Source: Akkermansia muciniphila
GTDB lineage: Bacteria; Verrucomicrobiota; Verrucomicrobiia; Verrucomicrobiales; V1-33
Length of the DNA: 64,000 bases
Assembly: GCA_943333275.1 (NCBI GenBank)
Contig: CALQSQ010000010.1
Coordinates: 1 to 64,000, forward strand
Direction of reading: 5' to 3'
Part shown: piece by piece, positions 21,790 to 32,198 of the stretch
How the letters are laid out: each line of letters opens with the position of its first letter
Numbering within the stretch: position 1 is the first letter of the stretch
Program-made: the position numbers and the translations under genes
Notes under the pieces: generated by a model
What the model was told of the DNA's origin: nothing
Database searches by the model: none
The model's input: only the letters and a program-made list of their open reading frames with translations

Positions 21790-24700
21790 TTAGAAAGGAC
21801 TGGCGACTCTGATCCGAGCTTGCGAGAGGTCTCCGCTGGCTACGGGTGCCACGTGACGGAAGGTGGTCCATTCCCATCCCGCAGGTGCAACTGGTAGCGT
21901 TCCTGGAACGGTGGTTGGTTCCATCGCCGTTGCCCAGGTGGTCAGATCAACGCTTCCTTCAACCGTGTATCTCAGGTTGTCGATGGCAGTCGCGTTGGTG
22001 GGTGCTCCCACTCCGACCACTCCCGCCAAGCCCCCCACACGCATCAGGGTCGATGCCGTGAAGTAGGTGTCTGGTCCGATGGTTTCCGTGCCTGGAACGA
22101 GGTCAGGTGTTGCGCTGGCGTTGGTTGGGTCGGATCCGCCGAGCGCGAACTCGAGGAGATTGACTACTCCGTCGCCGTCGGCGTCATCCAGTTTGGCATC
22201 CAGGCCACCGGTTGCGAAGCCGGCGATCCAGGTTGTGTAGGGATCAGCAGCGCTGGAGACGAGGGCGATGCTGTTTCCGCCATAGGCGTAGTCCAGTGTA
22301 TAGCCAACAGGAGGTGTCGCGGAGGCGAAGGTGCCGACGAGGACGCCGTAGTTGGCGATGATGTAGAACGGCTCGGCGGGGGATCCCGTGATGTTCAAGA
22401 CGAGAGCGGCTCCGGTAACGTCGAGCGTGCCGGTTACGTTCAGGGTGTCATTCTTCGGTGTGGCCGCGTCGTTGATTTCGATCAGGAGGTTGGAGGTCGC
22501 CGAGAAGGTGACGTTGGTGCCGACACTCAGGACGCCGGTGGACTCGCCGGGGGCGACAGAACCGCTGCCTGAGGCAGTGACCGAACCGCTGATGGTGCCG
22601 AAGCCGCCGAGGACGCTGGTGGCGCCGGTGACGGTGACGTCGCCAGAACCAGTGCCGCTGCCTGCGCCATTGCTGACGTAGAGGTTGCCACCGGTGACGG
22701 AGGTTCCGCCTGAGTAGAGGTTGTCACCAGTGACTTTCAGCGTTCCAGCGCCCACTTTCGTGAGAGCACCGGGGCCGTCGAATTGGTTTTGAGCGGTGAT
22801 GCTGAAGGCGTTGGAGTCGATCGTCAACCCGCCACCGCCGATTTCGCTGTTGGCAGGATTGAAGTTGCGCAGGAAGTTTCCTTCATTGGCACCAGCACGG
22901 AGGGTTCCTCCGTCCATGTTGAGGAAGCCAACCCCATTGGCGTGGGCTTCGATAAACACGGCCTGGGTGATACCACCAGTCGAGTTGATGGTTCCACTGC
23001 CGCCGCTTTGGTCTCCTCCGAGGAAGATAGCACCGTTGGATTGGAACAGGCCGCCTGAGACGTTTACCACACCGACGCCGGTATCTCTGGTTCCGACAGT
23101 GACTTGGTTCGCTGTGCTGGTGCCTCCGCTGATGTTAAACGTCCCGATGCCGTCCGCACCAACTTCCATGAAGTTGGCATTGACTGCTCCGTCGCCCAAA
23201 TTGTAGGTTCCGGTGCTTCCGCCGCCAGCAGCCAGAGTCAACCATTGGTTGGTTTCATTGACCGTTCCGGTATTTTGGTTCACTGTTCCGGTGCCGCCGT
23301 CCTGGCCGATATAAAAACCATTTGTGACCGAGATGGTGGCGGCTGGGTTATTAATATTGATGACACCAACGGCCGCACTGCCGCCGGCACCCACTCCGCC
23401 CTGACCGATGTGGGCTTCGTTTGTGATAGTGATGGCGACGGGGTCGATGCCGAGGATATCGAGCAGGCCGTTACCGCCGGAACGTCCGACGAAAAGACCA
23501 GCGCCGCCGCCGGTTTGGGTGATGGAACCGCCGGAGATGGTGGCGGTGCCCGTGGTGGTGCGAGTGTGACCGTTGTCGTCGATGCCGACGTAGAATTCAT
23601 TGCCGAAGGTGATGGCACCACCGCTCATGTTGAGGACACCGTTGCCGCCTTCATGACCGAAGCCGATCCAACCGCCTGCGCTGAGGCTTCCGGACGTCAA
23701 GTTGACCACACCTACTGCAGGATCGGCAGCGGTGTTACCAAATCCGACGCGGATGAAGTTGTTCGTGGAAACCGTTCCGTCGCTGATATTGAGGACGCCG
23801 TCACCGTTTCCGGTGCTGCTGCCATCATTACCGCCGACGTTGAATTGATCACCATTGGTCTGGGTGAAGGTGGCTCCGGTGGAAATGGTGAGCGAAGCAG
23901 TTCCCTGTTCACCGACGTAGATACGACCGGTGTCCTGGGTGTAGCTGGAACCAGGTCCATCAACGAGCATGTTGGAGGTTGAGCCTGGGTCAATGCCGAG
24001 GCGGAACCACCAGTTTTGGATCATCTGACCGCCACCGATGACGTTGATCGTCGTGTTGGTCCCGTTCTGCCAGCCGCCGAGGAAGTCGCCGCCGCCGGTG
24101 GGGAGATGTTGGAACAAGGCTCCGTTGGTGACGTTCATGTTGGCGAGGGTTGGTGACCCGCCCGTATCACGGCCGAGGGTGGTCCAACCGTTGACGGTCA
24201 TGACTGTGCCCACACCGTCGAGGTTGACAGTGCCGTTGGAACTGCCGCCGCCCATGCCGATGCCGAGGTTGCTGTTCACCTGGGCAAGGCCGCCGGTGAG
24301 GGAGAGAGTGCCCATGGTGCTGTCGCGACCGACGAAGATTTCTCCGTTGGTGGTCAACAAACCAGCGGACTGGTTGTAAACCGCTACGTTTCCTGGTCCA
24401 CCGTTGCGACCGACGTTGAATTCACCGCCGACGGTAACCGAGCCACCGTCGTTGTTGATTGTGCCAGTTGATGGCGTGGTTGGGGATGTTTCCTGCGCCA
24501 TGTTGATCACGTTTACTGCAGTGATGCTGGTTCCAGGGCCCATGTTGATGGTGCCGTGGCTCTGGCGTCCGACATAGAGTTCATTGCCACCTGGACCACC
24601 GACGGTCATGACACCGCCGCCACCGTTGACGCCGAGGTTGTAGAGGGAATCACCGCCGCGTTCGCGACCGATCGCGCTCCAGCCGCTGGCGGCAATCGTT

Positions 24701-27700
24701 CCGCCTTCCTGATTGAGGGTGGAACCACCGCCGGAAGCGAAGGTGCCGACATCACCAAAGAACAGGTGTCCTTCACCCCATCCCCCTGGCACAGCAGGGG
24801 CACCGAGGTTGATGATACTGTCGGTCATGTTGATGGTGGCTTTGGATGTCACCTGATTCCAACCGGCGAAGAGCGACCAACCGGAGACGTTGAGCAGACC
24901 ACCGGTCATGTTGAGGGTGGCGGTGCCGTTATTTTCCGCGAGGCCGAAGTTGCCGCCGGCCAAGGTGCCATCATCGTTCATGGAGCGGAAGTCGACCACG
25001 GATCCGTCGATGTTGAGCGTGCCAACTCCGTTGTCAGTGGCAATGCGGAACTCGGTTCCTTGGTGGTAGAGCAGCGAACCATTTTGCACGGTGGCGGAAC
25101 CGGTGCCGTTTTCACCGATGCGGAAATGGCCGCCGCCTTTTTCTACGGCAGTGAAGCCGTCGGCTACGCGGAGACCACCGATGAAGGTACCGCCGTTATC
25201 GATGAGCATATTTCCGGAGGATCCGGGGTCCAAGCCGAGGCGTGTCCACCAGCTTTGATACATGGTGCCGTTGTCGATGTTGACATTGCCGATACCGTTG
25301 TTCCATCCGATGAGCATGTCGCCGCTGTTGGGGATGAGGTGGCGGAATTGTCCGGTGTTGGAAACATTGATGGTTCCGGTGCCAGCCCCATCGCGTCCCA
25401 GGTTGGTCCAGCCGTTGACGGTCATGATGGAGGAGTCGATGCTGACTGCGCCGATTGCGGTGGGTCCACCGTGGCCGAGGACGAGTTCATTGTCGAGCTG
25501 GGCAGTGGCGCCATTGGACATATTCCAGTAACCACGGCCGCCGTCTTCGACCCCGAGGACCGCCCAATCCTGCGCATAAAAGCTTCCGCCGTCCTGATTG
25601 ATGGTGGCCGTGCCGCGGCGGCCCCAGAGGAGACGGCCTTGTTCGCCGGGCACTGCCTCGGTGATATTGAGAGAGCTGTTGATCATATTGATGGTCGCGA
25701 CGGATGCACCGGCATTGTCCTCCCAAGCTCCGAAGAGCGACCAGGCGGCGATATTGAGTTGTCCGCCGTCCATGTTAATGACACCGGTGGCACCGTTGTT
25801 TTGGGCCATACCGAAGTTACCATTGACGATGGCTCCTGCTTCATTGGTGCTCGTAAAGTTGACGACGCCGCCATTCTGGATGTTGAGCACCGCACCATTG
25901 TTGGTATCGTTGCCGATGCGGAATTCGCGGCCTTTGGAGTTGAAGGCGGAACCCGAACCGTCCACGATCATGGTGCCTTTTGAACCGCCGTTGCGAGCGA
26001 TCCATACCTCACCACCGCCATGGTCCATGTTGTGGTTGAAGACACCCTCATTGAGGATGTCCAGAGTGCCGGTGCCGCTTTCACCCACGTTGAGCTGCGA
26101 GTTGCCATCACCACCGCGGTTGGGGTCGATGGGGTGCGGCTGCAGGTGAGCATCCACCATGTTGATAGTCGATCCTGGATCCGAGACAGTGACATGTCCG
26201 ACGGCGTTGGTTTGGCGGGCCAAATTAATCCACCAGTTTTGGTTGACGGTGCCTCCGCCTGTGACGTTGAGGAAACCTTCGCCACGCTGAGCGCCGTCGC
26301 CGGTGGAGATATTCATGTCCTTGACGACGCCGATGCCGACGGTGCCGCGTTCCCAACGGGAATCGGGTCCGTTAACATTGACGGTTCCGGTGCCGCCCGC
26401 ATTCGGACCACCGCGTCCGATTTCGACCCATTCGTTGGTGACCAGGGTTCCTTTGTTGATGTTGATCGTGCCATTGGTGTCGGCGACGGCGAGACCGGCG
26501 TTGCCGTTCCAACCTGCATAGAGTTCGCGGGTTTGGATGATATCAGTGCCGTTGGGGAGGTCAATGTTGACCGTGCCCCGCCCACCATCGGATCCAGCTA
26601 CGTTGAAGTAGTTGATGGTGCCGTTACCGCCGGTGGGAGCCCAGGTCAGATCCAGGCCACCGTTGGAAATCACGACGGGATTGAGGGTCGGATCACCGAT
26701 GTTGATGTTCAGCGTTCCTTTTCCGTTGTTACCAACGATGATGTTACGGTCTCCAGCATTGGGCTCAACGGAGTGAATGCTTCCACCATTGAGGTTGTAG
26801 GTGCCTTCGCCTGGGGTATCGAGACCGATGGCGATCCAGTTGTCGGCGCGCACGATCCCGGCAGACTGGTTGAGAGTGGCCTGACCGATTCTACCAACGA
26901 TAACGCGGCCTTCATTGGTGGTGGGTCCGCCTGCATCGACCAAAGAACCGCCGGAATTTGTTTCATTGATGTTCAGCGTTCCGACAGATCCGGCTTCATT
27001 ACCGATAACCAGCCAGTTGTTGGAGAAGATTTTACCGCCGTCGTCCACGTTGACGACGCCGGTGCCGCTTTGGCCGATAATGAAGGCCCAATCGCCGTTG
27101 GCGTGGATTTCGGAATTCGTATTTACGTTGAGGAGACCGTTGGAACCGCTGTTGCGACCTACATAAAACTCGCGACCACCGTTGCCGCCTGCATAGGCGT
27201 TGGTGCCAACTTGGAGCAGGGAGTTGTTGATGAGGTCCATCGTCCCGACGCCGTCCTCACCGACGTTCACGCGGGGACCGCCACCGCCGATGGTTCCAGT
27301 GACATCCATGAGAATATTACCACCATCGGCATTGACGTGGCCTGTGGAACCCGGGGCACGGGCGATGTTCAGCCACCATCCGAGTTCCAGTGTGCCTCCG
27401 TTGGTGACGTTGATGGTCCCTGTGCCACCATCCTGGCCGACCTGGTTGTCGCCGCCGCCACCGCTGTTGCGACCACGGAGGTCAGCGTAGTGGCGGAGTT
27501 TGGAGCCGGCACCGTCGATGTTGACGACACCCACGGAACCAACGCCCTGGCCGATGGCCATCCATTGGTCGGCAGTGACGAGACCACCGCTGTTGATGTT
27601 TACGAGGCCATTGCCGCCGTTGCCCGTTCCTGCGAAGAACTCCGTGGTGTAAAGAGCGCCATTGGATTGGACATTGAGGGTGCCGTTGCTGCCGTTGTTG

Positions 27701-30276
27701 CGTCCGACGAAGGTGCGGTAGGGGTCTGCGTTGTCATGGTCCACGATACCGCCGTTGGAGATGGTCATGAGACCGGTTCCGTCTTCGCCGACGTTCATGT
27801 GGATGTCGCCGCCGCCATCAAGGAGGATTTTGGAACCTGCGCCGTCCACGAGGACCGTGCCACTAGAGCCGCCGCTGCGGGCGATGTTGAGCCACCAGTT
27901 GTGGTTCATTTGACCGCCGCCGGTGACGTTCAGGGTTCCGGTGCCGCCTTCATGGCCGACTTGGAAATCCTGGTGGGACTGGCCATCGAGAAGACCGCCT
28001 GCGCCTACGGAAACGCTTCCGACGCTGCCTGCGTCATCACCGACCATGGACTGCCCGACTCCGGCGATGTTTTTGAGGGTCAAGGTGGATGCATCGACGG
28101 TGGCGGTGGCTGAGCCGCCGGATCTGCCGACCACGAACGTCCGGATACTGGCGGATCCGCCTGTGACGGCAACGCTGTTTCCGATTGAGCCGCTGCGACC
28201 AGCAAGAACGTCGCCACTGGTGTTTACAACACCCGCGCTGCTGAAAGCACCCACGCTACCGGTCCCATCACCGACGATGATGGCTCCGGTGCCGCCGTTG
28301 ACGGTGCCGCCTGCATTGACGATCATGGTCCCGTTTCCGCCGCCTTCACCGACGTTGACGTCGGCGCTGCCGAAGTTCACCGTGCCGTCGGAGAACACCG
28401 TCAGGGAGCCGGTTCCGGGATCTGGAGCGCCGGTGAGTGGGTTGTCAAAGCCGATGCCGGACTGGATATTATTGGTGGCGAGGTCCAGCACAGCCGTCCC
28501 TGCTGGAGTTTGAGCGCTGCCTTTGGTGGCATCGTTGTCCACGTAATTGATGGGGATGGTGAAATTGTCCGGGTCGATGACCGTGACGACATGGGAACCA
28601 TTGTAGGTAGGATCTCCACCGTAGCCGGAAATGACGACTGTCTGGCCTGTGGTCAGTCCGTGGCCTGTGGCCTCGACATTGACGGGAGTAATGCCGTAGT
28701 CGGGACCCTGTGCGTTGCCAGCCATTGAATTGGCGATGAAGGCAGTCGGAATCGTGAAAGTATCTACGTCCACAACGGTGACAACGTGGGGTCCATCGTA
28801 ATTTGTGGATCCGGTAATAACCACCGTTTGACCCGTGGTGCGTCCATGACCGGAACTAGTGACGATAAGCGGCGAGACGGCATCGTCGGGACCTTGAGCC
28901 GATCCGGTGGCGTCATCTCCAAGAAAAAGCACCGGGATGGTGAAATTGTTGGCATCGATGACCGTGACGACATGAACTCCGTTATAATTTGTCGTTCCAG
29001 AGATGGTGACGGACTCTCCTGTCATCATACCGTGACCCGCAGATGCGACATCTGTGGCTACCCCACCATTGTCCGCAAAGGCAGTGATGGCCGTGGGAGG
29101 AGGTGTCACGAGAGTTGGTGCATAACTGGTGATGCCACTGGAAGGAGGCGTTACCAGGGTTCCTGTATAATTGACAACCGCAACAGGCGCACTAATCACG
29201 CCATCACCCACGTTCACTGCGCCCAAGCTGAAGTCGGTTCCGACGCCGAAGCCACCGAGAGCCGCGCCCGCGCCAAGGAAGACAGTTCCATCATCGATGG
29301 AGAGGAAGCCGTCGCCTGCTCCAACCGATGTGAAGTCCGATCCCACAACCAAGGCCAAGGCGGCCCCGGTGTCCACAGTGCCGCCGGAGTTGACATACAT
29401 GGCACCGACGCCGCTGCCACCAGGGAGTAATATGGCCGCTGAACCTTCGCCAATCCGCATTTCGTTGGGCATGGTAGTCTGAGCGAGCGTTCCGCCCGCG
29501 ACGGTAACTACGTTGCCATTAGAGATGGCAAAACCCCCGGCTCCGAGACCGAGGTCTGGGAGGCTGCTTGGAGGAGGACCAACAATGTTCGGGGCCTGGG
29601 CGTCCCCATCTCCTGGTGCACCGGGGACGGGAGTTACGGAAATTTCAAAAGTATTGGCTGTGACGTTGGCCACGAGGAAAGACCCGTTGTAGGTCGGCTC
29701 CGTGGCACCAGAAATGGCAACGGTGTCGCCGTTGGTGAGGCCGTGAGCGGTGCTGGTCACGGTGATCACCGCATCGTCAGGTCCTTGAGCCGAACCCGTA
29801 GCGTCATCCGCTACAAAAACCACCGGGATGGTGAAATTATCCGCATCGATGACGGTTACGGTATAGGTGCCGTCGTAGTTCGTGGTTCCGGAGATGGTCA
29901 CGGTTTCACCAGTAATCATGCCGTGGCCCACGGACGCCACATCTGTTTCAACACCGGGATTTGCGATGCTGTCAGCGAATGCCGTGATGGATGTAGGAGG
30001 AGGGGTAACCAACGTCGGCGCATAGTTCGTAATTGGCGTGGTGGGAGGCGTGGTGGTCTCGGCCCTGTAGTCGATGGTGTCGCCGGTGTTGATGTTCACA
30101 TCCTGATCTTCAGGGAGGACGGGGACGGCGTAGGTGTCTGGAACACCAGAGGGTGTCCAACTTGCGGAATTCCCCCAGTCACCACCGCCGGTTCCGTTAC
30201 TATTCCAAAAAGGCACCGCGAGGGCCAGAGGTGTAAACGCCAGGAGGGCGAATGGGATGAGTTGAGTTAGTTTCAT
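21790..30276 (-). CDS. Giant secreted beta-solenoid repeat protein
   Basis: 2828 residues. A signal peptide (1-20, ending ALA) is followed by five modules resembling the E1-FCCH fold found in phage and bacterial surface proteins (GHGLTNGDTVAISG, YNGSFLV patterns; two near 105-240 and three near 395-595). Then comes a very long tract (about 640-2500) of 22-30-residue rungs with recurring GTGTLNV, VGRNGGSNG, WWLNIAR and VNVDGAGS elements, typical of autotransporter-associated beta-strand repeats. One PATR-like unit (KVGAGTLKVTGDN) follows, then a C-terminal module with a calcium-type DADGDGVVNLLEF motif. I see no barrel domain and no PEP-CTERM tail, so the anchoring mode is unclear. No SD before the ATG. 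Role: probably adhesion, surface layer or matrix; inference only. Confidence 0.88.
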   Translation of the reverse strand: MKLTQLIPFALLAFTPLALAVPFWNSNGTGGGDWGNSASWTPSGVPDTYAVPVLPEDQDVNINTGDTIDYRAETTTPPTTPITNYAPTLVTPPPTSITAFADSIANPGVETDVASVGHGMITGETVTISGTTNYDGTYTVTVIDADNFTIPVVFVADDATGSAQGPDDAVITVTSTAHGLTNGDTVAISGATEPTYNGSFLVANVTANTFEISVTPVPGAPGDGDAQAPNIVGPPPSSLPDLGLGAGGFAISNGNVVTVAGGTLAQTTMPNEMRIGEGSAAILLPGGSGVGAMYVNSGGTVDTGAALALVVGSDFTSVGAGDGFLSIDDGTVFLGAGAALGGFGVGTDFSLGAVNVGDGVISAPVAVVNYTGTLVTPPSSGITSYAPTLVTPPPTAITAFADNGGVATDVASAGHGMMTGESVTISGTTNYNGVHVVTVIDANNFTIPVLFLGDDATGSAQGPDDAVSPLIVTSSGHGRTTGQTVVITGSTNYDGPHVVTVVDVDTFTIPTAFIANSMAGNAQGPDYGITPVNVEATGHGLTTGQTVVISGYGGDPTYNGSHVVTVIDPDNFTIPINYVDNDATKGSAQTPAGTAVLDLATNNIQSGIGFDNPLTGAPDPGTGSLTVFSDGTVNFGSADVNVGEGGGNGTMIVNAGGTVNGGTGAIIVGDGTGSVGAFSSAGVVNTSGDVLAGRSGSIGNSVAVTGGSASIRTFVVGRSGGSATATVDASTLTLKNIAGVGQSMVGDDAGSVGSVSVGAGGLLDGQSHQDFQVGHEGGTGTLNVTGGGQMNHNWWLNIARSGGSSGTVLVDGAGSKILLDGGGDIHMNVGEDGTGLMTISNGGIVDHDNADPYRTFVGRNNGSNGTLNVQSNGALYTTEFFAGTGNGGNGLVNINSGGLVTADQWMAIGQGVGSVGVVNIDGAGSKLRHYADLRGRNSGGGGDNQVGQDGGTGTINVTNGGTLELGWWLNIARAPGSTGHVNADGGNILMDVTGTIGGGGPRVNVGEDGVGTMDLINNSLLQVGTNAYAGGNGGREFYVGRNSGSNGLLNVNTNSEIHANGDWAFIIGQSGTGVVNVDDGGKIFSNNWLVIGNEAGSVGTLNINETNSGGSLVDAGGPTTNEGRVIVGRIGQATLNQSAGIVRADNWIAIGLDTPGEGTYNLNGGSIHSVEPNAGDRNIIVGNNGKGTLNINIGDPTLNPVVISNGGLDLTWAPTGGNGTINYFNVAGSDGGRGTVNIDLPNGTDIIQTRELYAGWNGNAGLAVADTNGTININKGTLVTNEWVEIGRGGPNAGGTGTVNVNGPDSRWERGTVGIGVVKDMNISTGDGAQRGEGFLNVTGGGTVNQNWWINLARQTNAVGHVTVSDPGSTINMVDAHLQPHPIDPNRGGDGNSQLNVGESGTGTLDILNEGVFNHNMDHGGGEVWIARNGGSKGTMIVDGSGSAFNSKGREFRIGNDTNNGAVLNIQNGGVVNFTSTNEAGAIVNGNFGMAQNNGATGVINMDGGQLNIAAWSLFGAWEDNAGASVATINMINSSLNITEAVPGEQGRLLWGRRGTATINQDGGSFYAQDWAVLGVEDGGRGYWNMSNGATAQLDNELVLGHGGPTAIGAVSIDSSIMTVNGWTNLGRDGAGTGTINVSNTGQFRHLIPNSGDMLIGWNNGIGNVNIDNGTMYQSWWTRLGLDPGSSGNMLIDNGGTFIGGLRVADGFTAVEKGGGHFRIGENGTGSATVQNGSLLYHQGTEFRIATDNGVGTLNIDGSVVDFRSMNDDGTLAGGNFGLAENNGTATLNMTGGLLNVSGWSLFAGWNQVTSKATINMTDSIINLGAPAVPGGWGEGHLFFGDVGTFASGGGSTLNQEGGTIAASGWSAIGRERGGDSLYNLGVNGGGGVMTVGGPGGNELYVGRQSHGTINMGPGTSITAVNVINMAQETSPTTPSTGTINNDGGSVTVGGEFNVGRNGGPGNVAVYNQSAGLLTTNGEIFVGRDSTMGTLSLTGGLAQVNSNLGIGMGGGSSNGTVNLDGVGTVMTVNGWTTLGRDTGGSPTLANMNVTNGALFQHLPTGGGDFLGGWQNGTNTTINVIGGGQMIQNWWFRLGIDPGSTSNMLVDGPGSSYTQDTGRIYVGEQGTASLTISTGATFTQTNGDQFNVGGNDGSSTGNGDGVLNISDGTVSTNNFIRVGFGNTAADPAVGVVNLTSGSLSAGGWIGFGHEGGNGVLNMSGGAITFGNEFYVGIDDNGHTRTTTGTATISGGSITQTGGGAGLFVGRSGGNGLLDILGIDPVAITITNEAHIGQGGVGAGGSAAVGVININNPAATISVTNGFYIGQDGGTGTVNQNTGTVNETNQWLTLAAGGGSTGTYNLGDGAVNANFMEVGADGIGTFNISGGTSTANQVTVGTRDTGVGVVNVSGGLFQSNGAIFLGGDQSGGSGTINSTGGITQAVFIEAHANGVGFLNMDGGTLRAGANEGNFLRNFNPANSEIGGGGLTIDSNAFSITAQNQFDGPGALTKVGAGTLKVTGDNLYSGGTSVTGGNLYVSNGAGSGTGSGDVTVTGATSVLGGFGTISGSVTASGSGSVAPGESTGVLSVGTNVTFSATSNLLIEINDAATPKNDTLNVTGTLDVTGAALVLNITGSPAEPFYIIANYGVLVGTFASATPPVGYTLDYAYGGNSIALVSSAADPYTTWIAGFATGGLDAKLDDADGDGVVNLLEFALGGSDPTNASATPDLVPGTETIGPDTYFTASTLMRVGGLAGVVGVGAPTNATAIDNLRYTVEGSVDLTTWATAMEPTTVPGTLPVAPAGWEWTTFRHVAPVASGDLSQARIRVASPF

Positions 30277-30508
30277 AAGTCGGATTGGTGGGTGATTGAG
30301 AGTGGGTCGATGAAAAGCGAAAATGGAAATGAGGAAAGCGAATTTAGGTGGAGCAGGGGTATTTTTTTTCAGTCAACGAACAATCCTGCGAAATTTGTTC
30401 AAAAAAGACAAGAAAAAAATTATGAACGGACGAATTTTTCGGATGTCCAAGCCGGATTGTTGATTTGAAGGGGTTTTGACGGGGTCGGGAGGGGGTAAAA
30501 AAAGGGAA
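30277..30508 (-). promoter_or_regulatory. Leader/promoter region of the giant gene
   Basis: 232 bp, distinctly A/T-rich with poly-A and poly-T tracts, between mnmA and the 8.5-kb gene. It must contain the promoter for the latter unless it is read through from mnmA. I could not fix a -35/-10 pair with normal spacing. Confidence 0.4.
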
Positions 30509-31588
30509 TTAATGGGTCACGGATGAGAAAATTCCGCCTCCGAGGAGAATATTTTCGCGATAAAAGGCGCAAATTTGGCCTGGAGCGAGGGCGCGCTGCG
30601 GAAAATGGAAGGTGACATCGAGGGTGGTGGGGTCGATGACTTCAATGGAACAAGGGGCTGCAGGGGAGCGGTAGCGAGGACGGGCGCTGAGCGGGCCGGG
30701 CCATGGGCAGGGAGTGTTGATGGAAGTGACGGAAGTGACACGGCAGCGCGTGGCATAGAGGAGCGGGGCGTCTGGTTGTTCGAGGGTGACGACGAGTTGT
30801 TTGGTGGCGGGACGTTTATCGACGACGACGTAGGCGACTTTATAAACAGGGGAGGCGACGCCGAAGCCCCTCCGCTGGCCGAGCGTATAGAGATGGAGGC
30901 CGCGGTGGGTGCCGAGGACTTTGCCGGTGGTATCGATGATCTCGCCTGGGTCATCCGGGACGAAGGCGCGGAGGAAATCCGCCATTTTCACCTGGCCGAT
31001 GAAACAAATGCCCTGGCTGTCCTTCTTGGCGGCGTTGGGGAGGTCATATTTCGCGGCGAGGGCGCGGACTGCGGGCTTGAGAAGGTGGCCGATGGGGAAG
31101 TGGGCGTGGCGGGCCTGGTGCTGCTGGAGGAGAGCGAGGAAATACGTCTGGTCCTTGTTGGGATCGGCACCGCAGAGGATGTCCGTGGAGCCATCCGCAA
31201 GGCGCTGCGTCTGCGCGTAGTGGCCGGTGGCGATGGCTTCGAAGCCATTTTCCAGGCCGTAGTCGAGAAAGACGCCGAATTTGATTTCGCGGTTGCACAT
31301 GACATCGGGATTTGGGGTGATGCCATTTTGATATCCGGCGAGGAGGTATTCGACGACGCGGGCGCGGTAGTCGCGCATGAGGTTGACGACGCGGAACTCA
31401 ATGCCGAGGCGGTCGGCGACGGCGCGGGCGTCCTCGATGTCCTGCTGCCACGGGCAGTCGCCGAGGATGTTTTCCTCATTGATCCAGTTCTTCATGTAAG
31501 CGCCCACGACCTGATGGCCCTGCTCCAGCAGGAGGGCGGTGGCGGCGCTGCTGTCAACGCCGCCGGACATGGCTGAGAGGATGCGCAT
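30509..31588 (-). CDS. mnmA: tRNA-specific 2-thiouridylase MnmA
   Basis: An ATP-dependent sulfurtransferase making s2U34 in tRNA-Lys, -Glu and -Gln. 359 residues. N-terminal PP-loop SGGVDSS (8-14), catalytic cysteine C98 in NPDVMCN, and the second cysteine C195 in SQGICFIG, which forms the persulfide. The central and C-terminal beta-barrel domains (GLHLYTLGQRRGFG) are present. Length is normal and the start ATG at 31588 gives the canonical MRILSAMSGG. Other cytoplasmic thiolation partners are not in the window. Confidence 0.95.
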   Translation of the reverse strand: MRILSAMSGGVDSSAATALLLEQGHQVVGAYMKNWINEENILGDCPWQQDIEDARAVADRLGIEFRVVNLMRDYRARVVEYLLAGYQNGITPNPDVMCNREIKFGVFLDYGLENGFEAIATGHYAQTQRLADGSTDILCGADPNKDQTYFLALLQQHQARHAHFPIGHLLKPAVRALAAKYDLPNAAKKDSQGICFIGQVKMADFLRAFVPDDPGEIIDTTGKVLGTHRGLHLYTLGQRRGFGVASPVYKVAYVVVDKRPATKQLVVTLEQPDAPLLYATRCRVTSVTSINTPCPWPGPLSARPRYRSPAAPCSIEVIDPTTLDVTFHFPQRALAPGQICAFYRENILLGGGIFSSVTH

Positions 31589-31658
31589 GAGGGCGGAGGA
31601 GGGGGCGGGGGCGCTAGCTTAGCTGGGCTCGGAGGATGGGATGTTGGGGGGCGGGCAC

Positions 31659-31793
31659 TTCAGGATTTGATTGATGATTATCGACTGATGATTTTTGATT
31701 GTTGAGGGCTCTCCGGGATTTGATTGATGATTGTTGAGGGCTCTTCAGGATTTGATTGGTGATTATCGACTGATGATTTTTGATTTTTGAGGG
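31659..31793. repeat. AT-rich intergenic direct repeats
   Basis: Two copies of a segment of about 48 bp (31659-31706 and 31744-31791), containing TTGATGATTATCGACTGATG or a one-base variant, with a shorter partial copy between them. Similar GATTTGATTGATGATT wording recurs at 32163-32206, 32339-32413 and 34846-34926, so this is a dispersed intergenic family. Confidence 0.75.
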
Positions 31794-31794
31794 A

Positions 31795-32163
31795 TTAACG
31801 CCTGTTTGCGTCGGCGGTTTTTGTGCTGCTCACGAAGATGGCGATTAGTTCATTGCACTCGGCAATGGCTTTTGGTATCTCTTCGCAATGGCTGAGGTGT
31901 TTGCGGGCGATGATTTTTAGCCAGACCATGGTTTCGCGGAGCTCTTTCAGGGAGATTTTCATCTTATGGATGAAGTCTTTGCGGGATTCTGCGCTTTGTG
32001 CTTCGCCATAATTGGGAGCGGGAGAAGTGCCGGACCGAATTAATTGGTTTGCGATGTGGTTGCCAGCCTTGGAATTCGGCAGAGCTTCGACAACACTGAC
32101 GATGATGACAGCGAAATCAATCAGCCTTTCTTCGAGAATTTGGGGTGTCATCGCAGGCCCCAT
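31795..32163 (-). CDS. Four-helix bundle protein (S23/TIGR02436 family)
   Basis: About 122 residues. The helical pattern with RSGTSPAPNYGEAQSAES and the C-terminal KELRETMVWLKII is characteristic of the small four-helix bundle family first noticed as ORFs inside 23S rRNA intervening sequences. Function is unknown; pentameric structures are reported for the family. Here it lies outside rRNA, flanked by AT-rich intergenic repeats and next to a decayed gene tail, which suggests a mobile or freely shuffled neighbourhood. Starts at 32163 (ATG), 32166 (TTG) and 32151 (ATG) are all possible. Confidence 0.85.
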   Translation of the reverse strand: MGPAMTPQILEERLIDFAVIIVSVVEALPNSKAGNHIANQLIRSGTSPAPNYGEAQSAESRKDFIHKMKISLKELRETMVWLKIIARKHLSHCEEIPKAIAECNELIAIFVSSTKTADANRR

Positions 32164-32198
32164 CAAAATTCAAAAATCAACGCTCGTCAATCGTCAAT

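Noticed and set aside
22783-29430. Long plus-strand open frames opposite the giant repeat gene (up to about 700 codons, for example 26020-28113)
   Set aside because: They are the antisense of a Gly/Asn/Thr-rich repeat gene whose codon pattern rarely makes stops in that frame. The products have no signal, domains or sensible starts.
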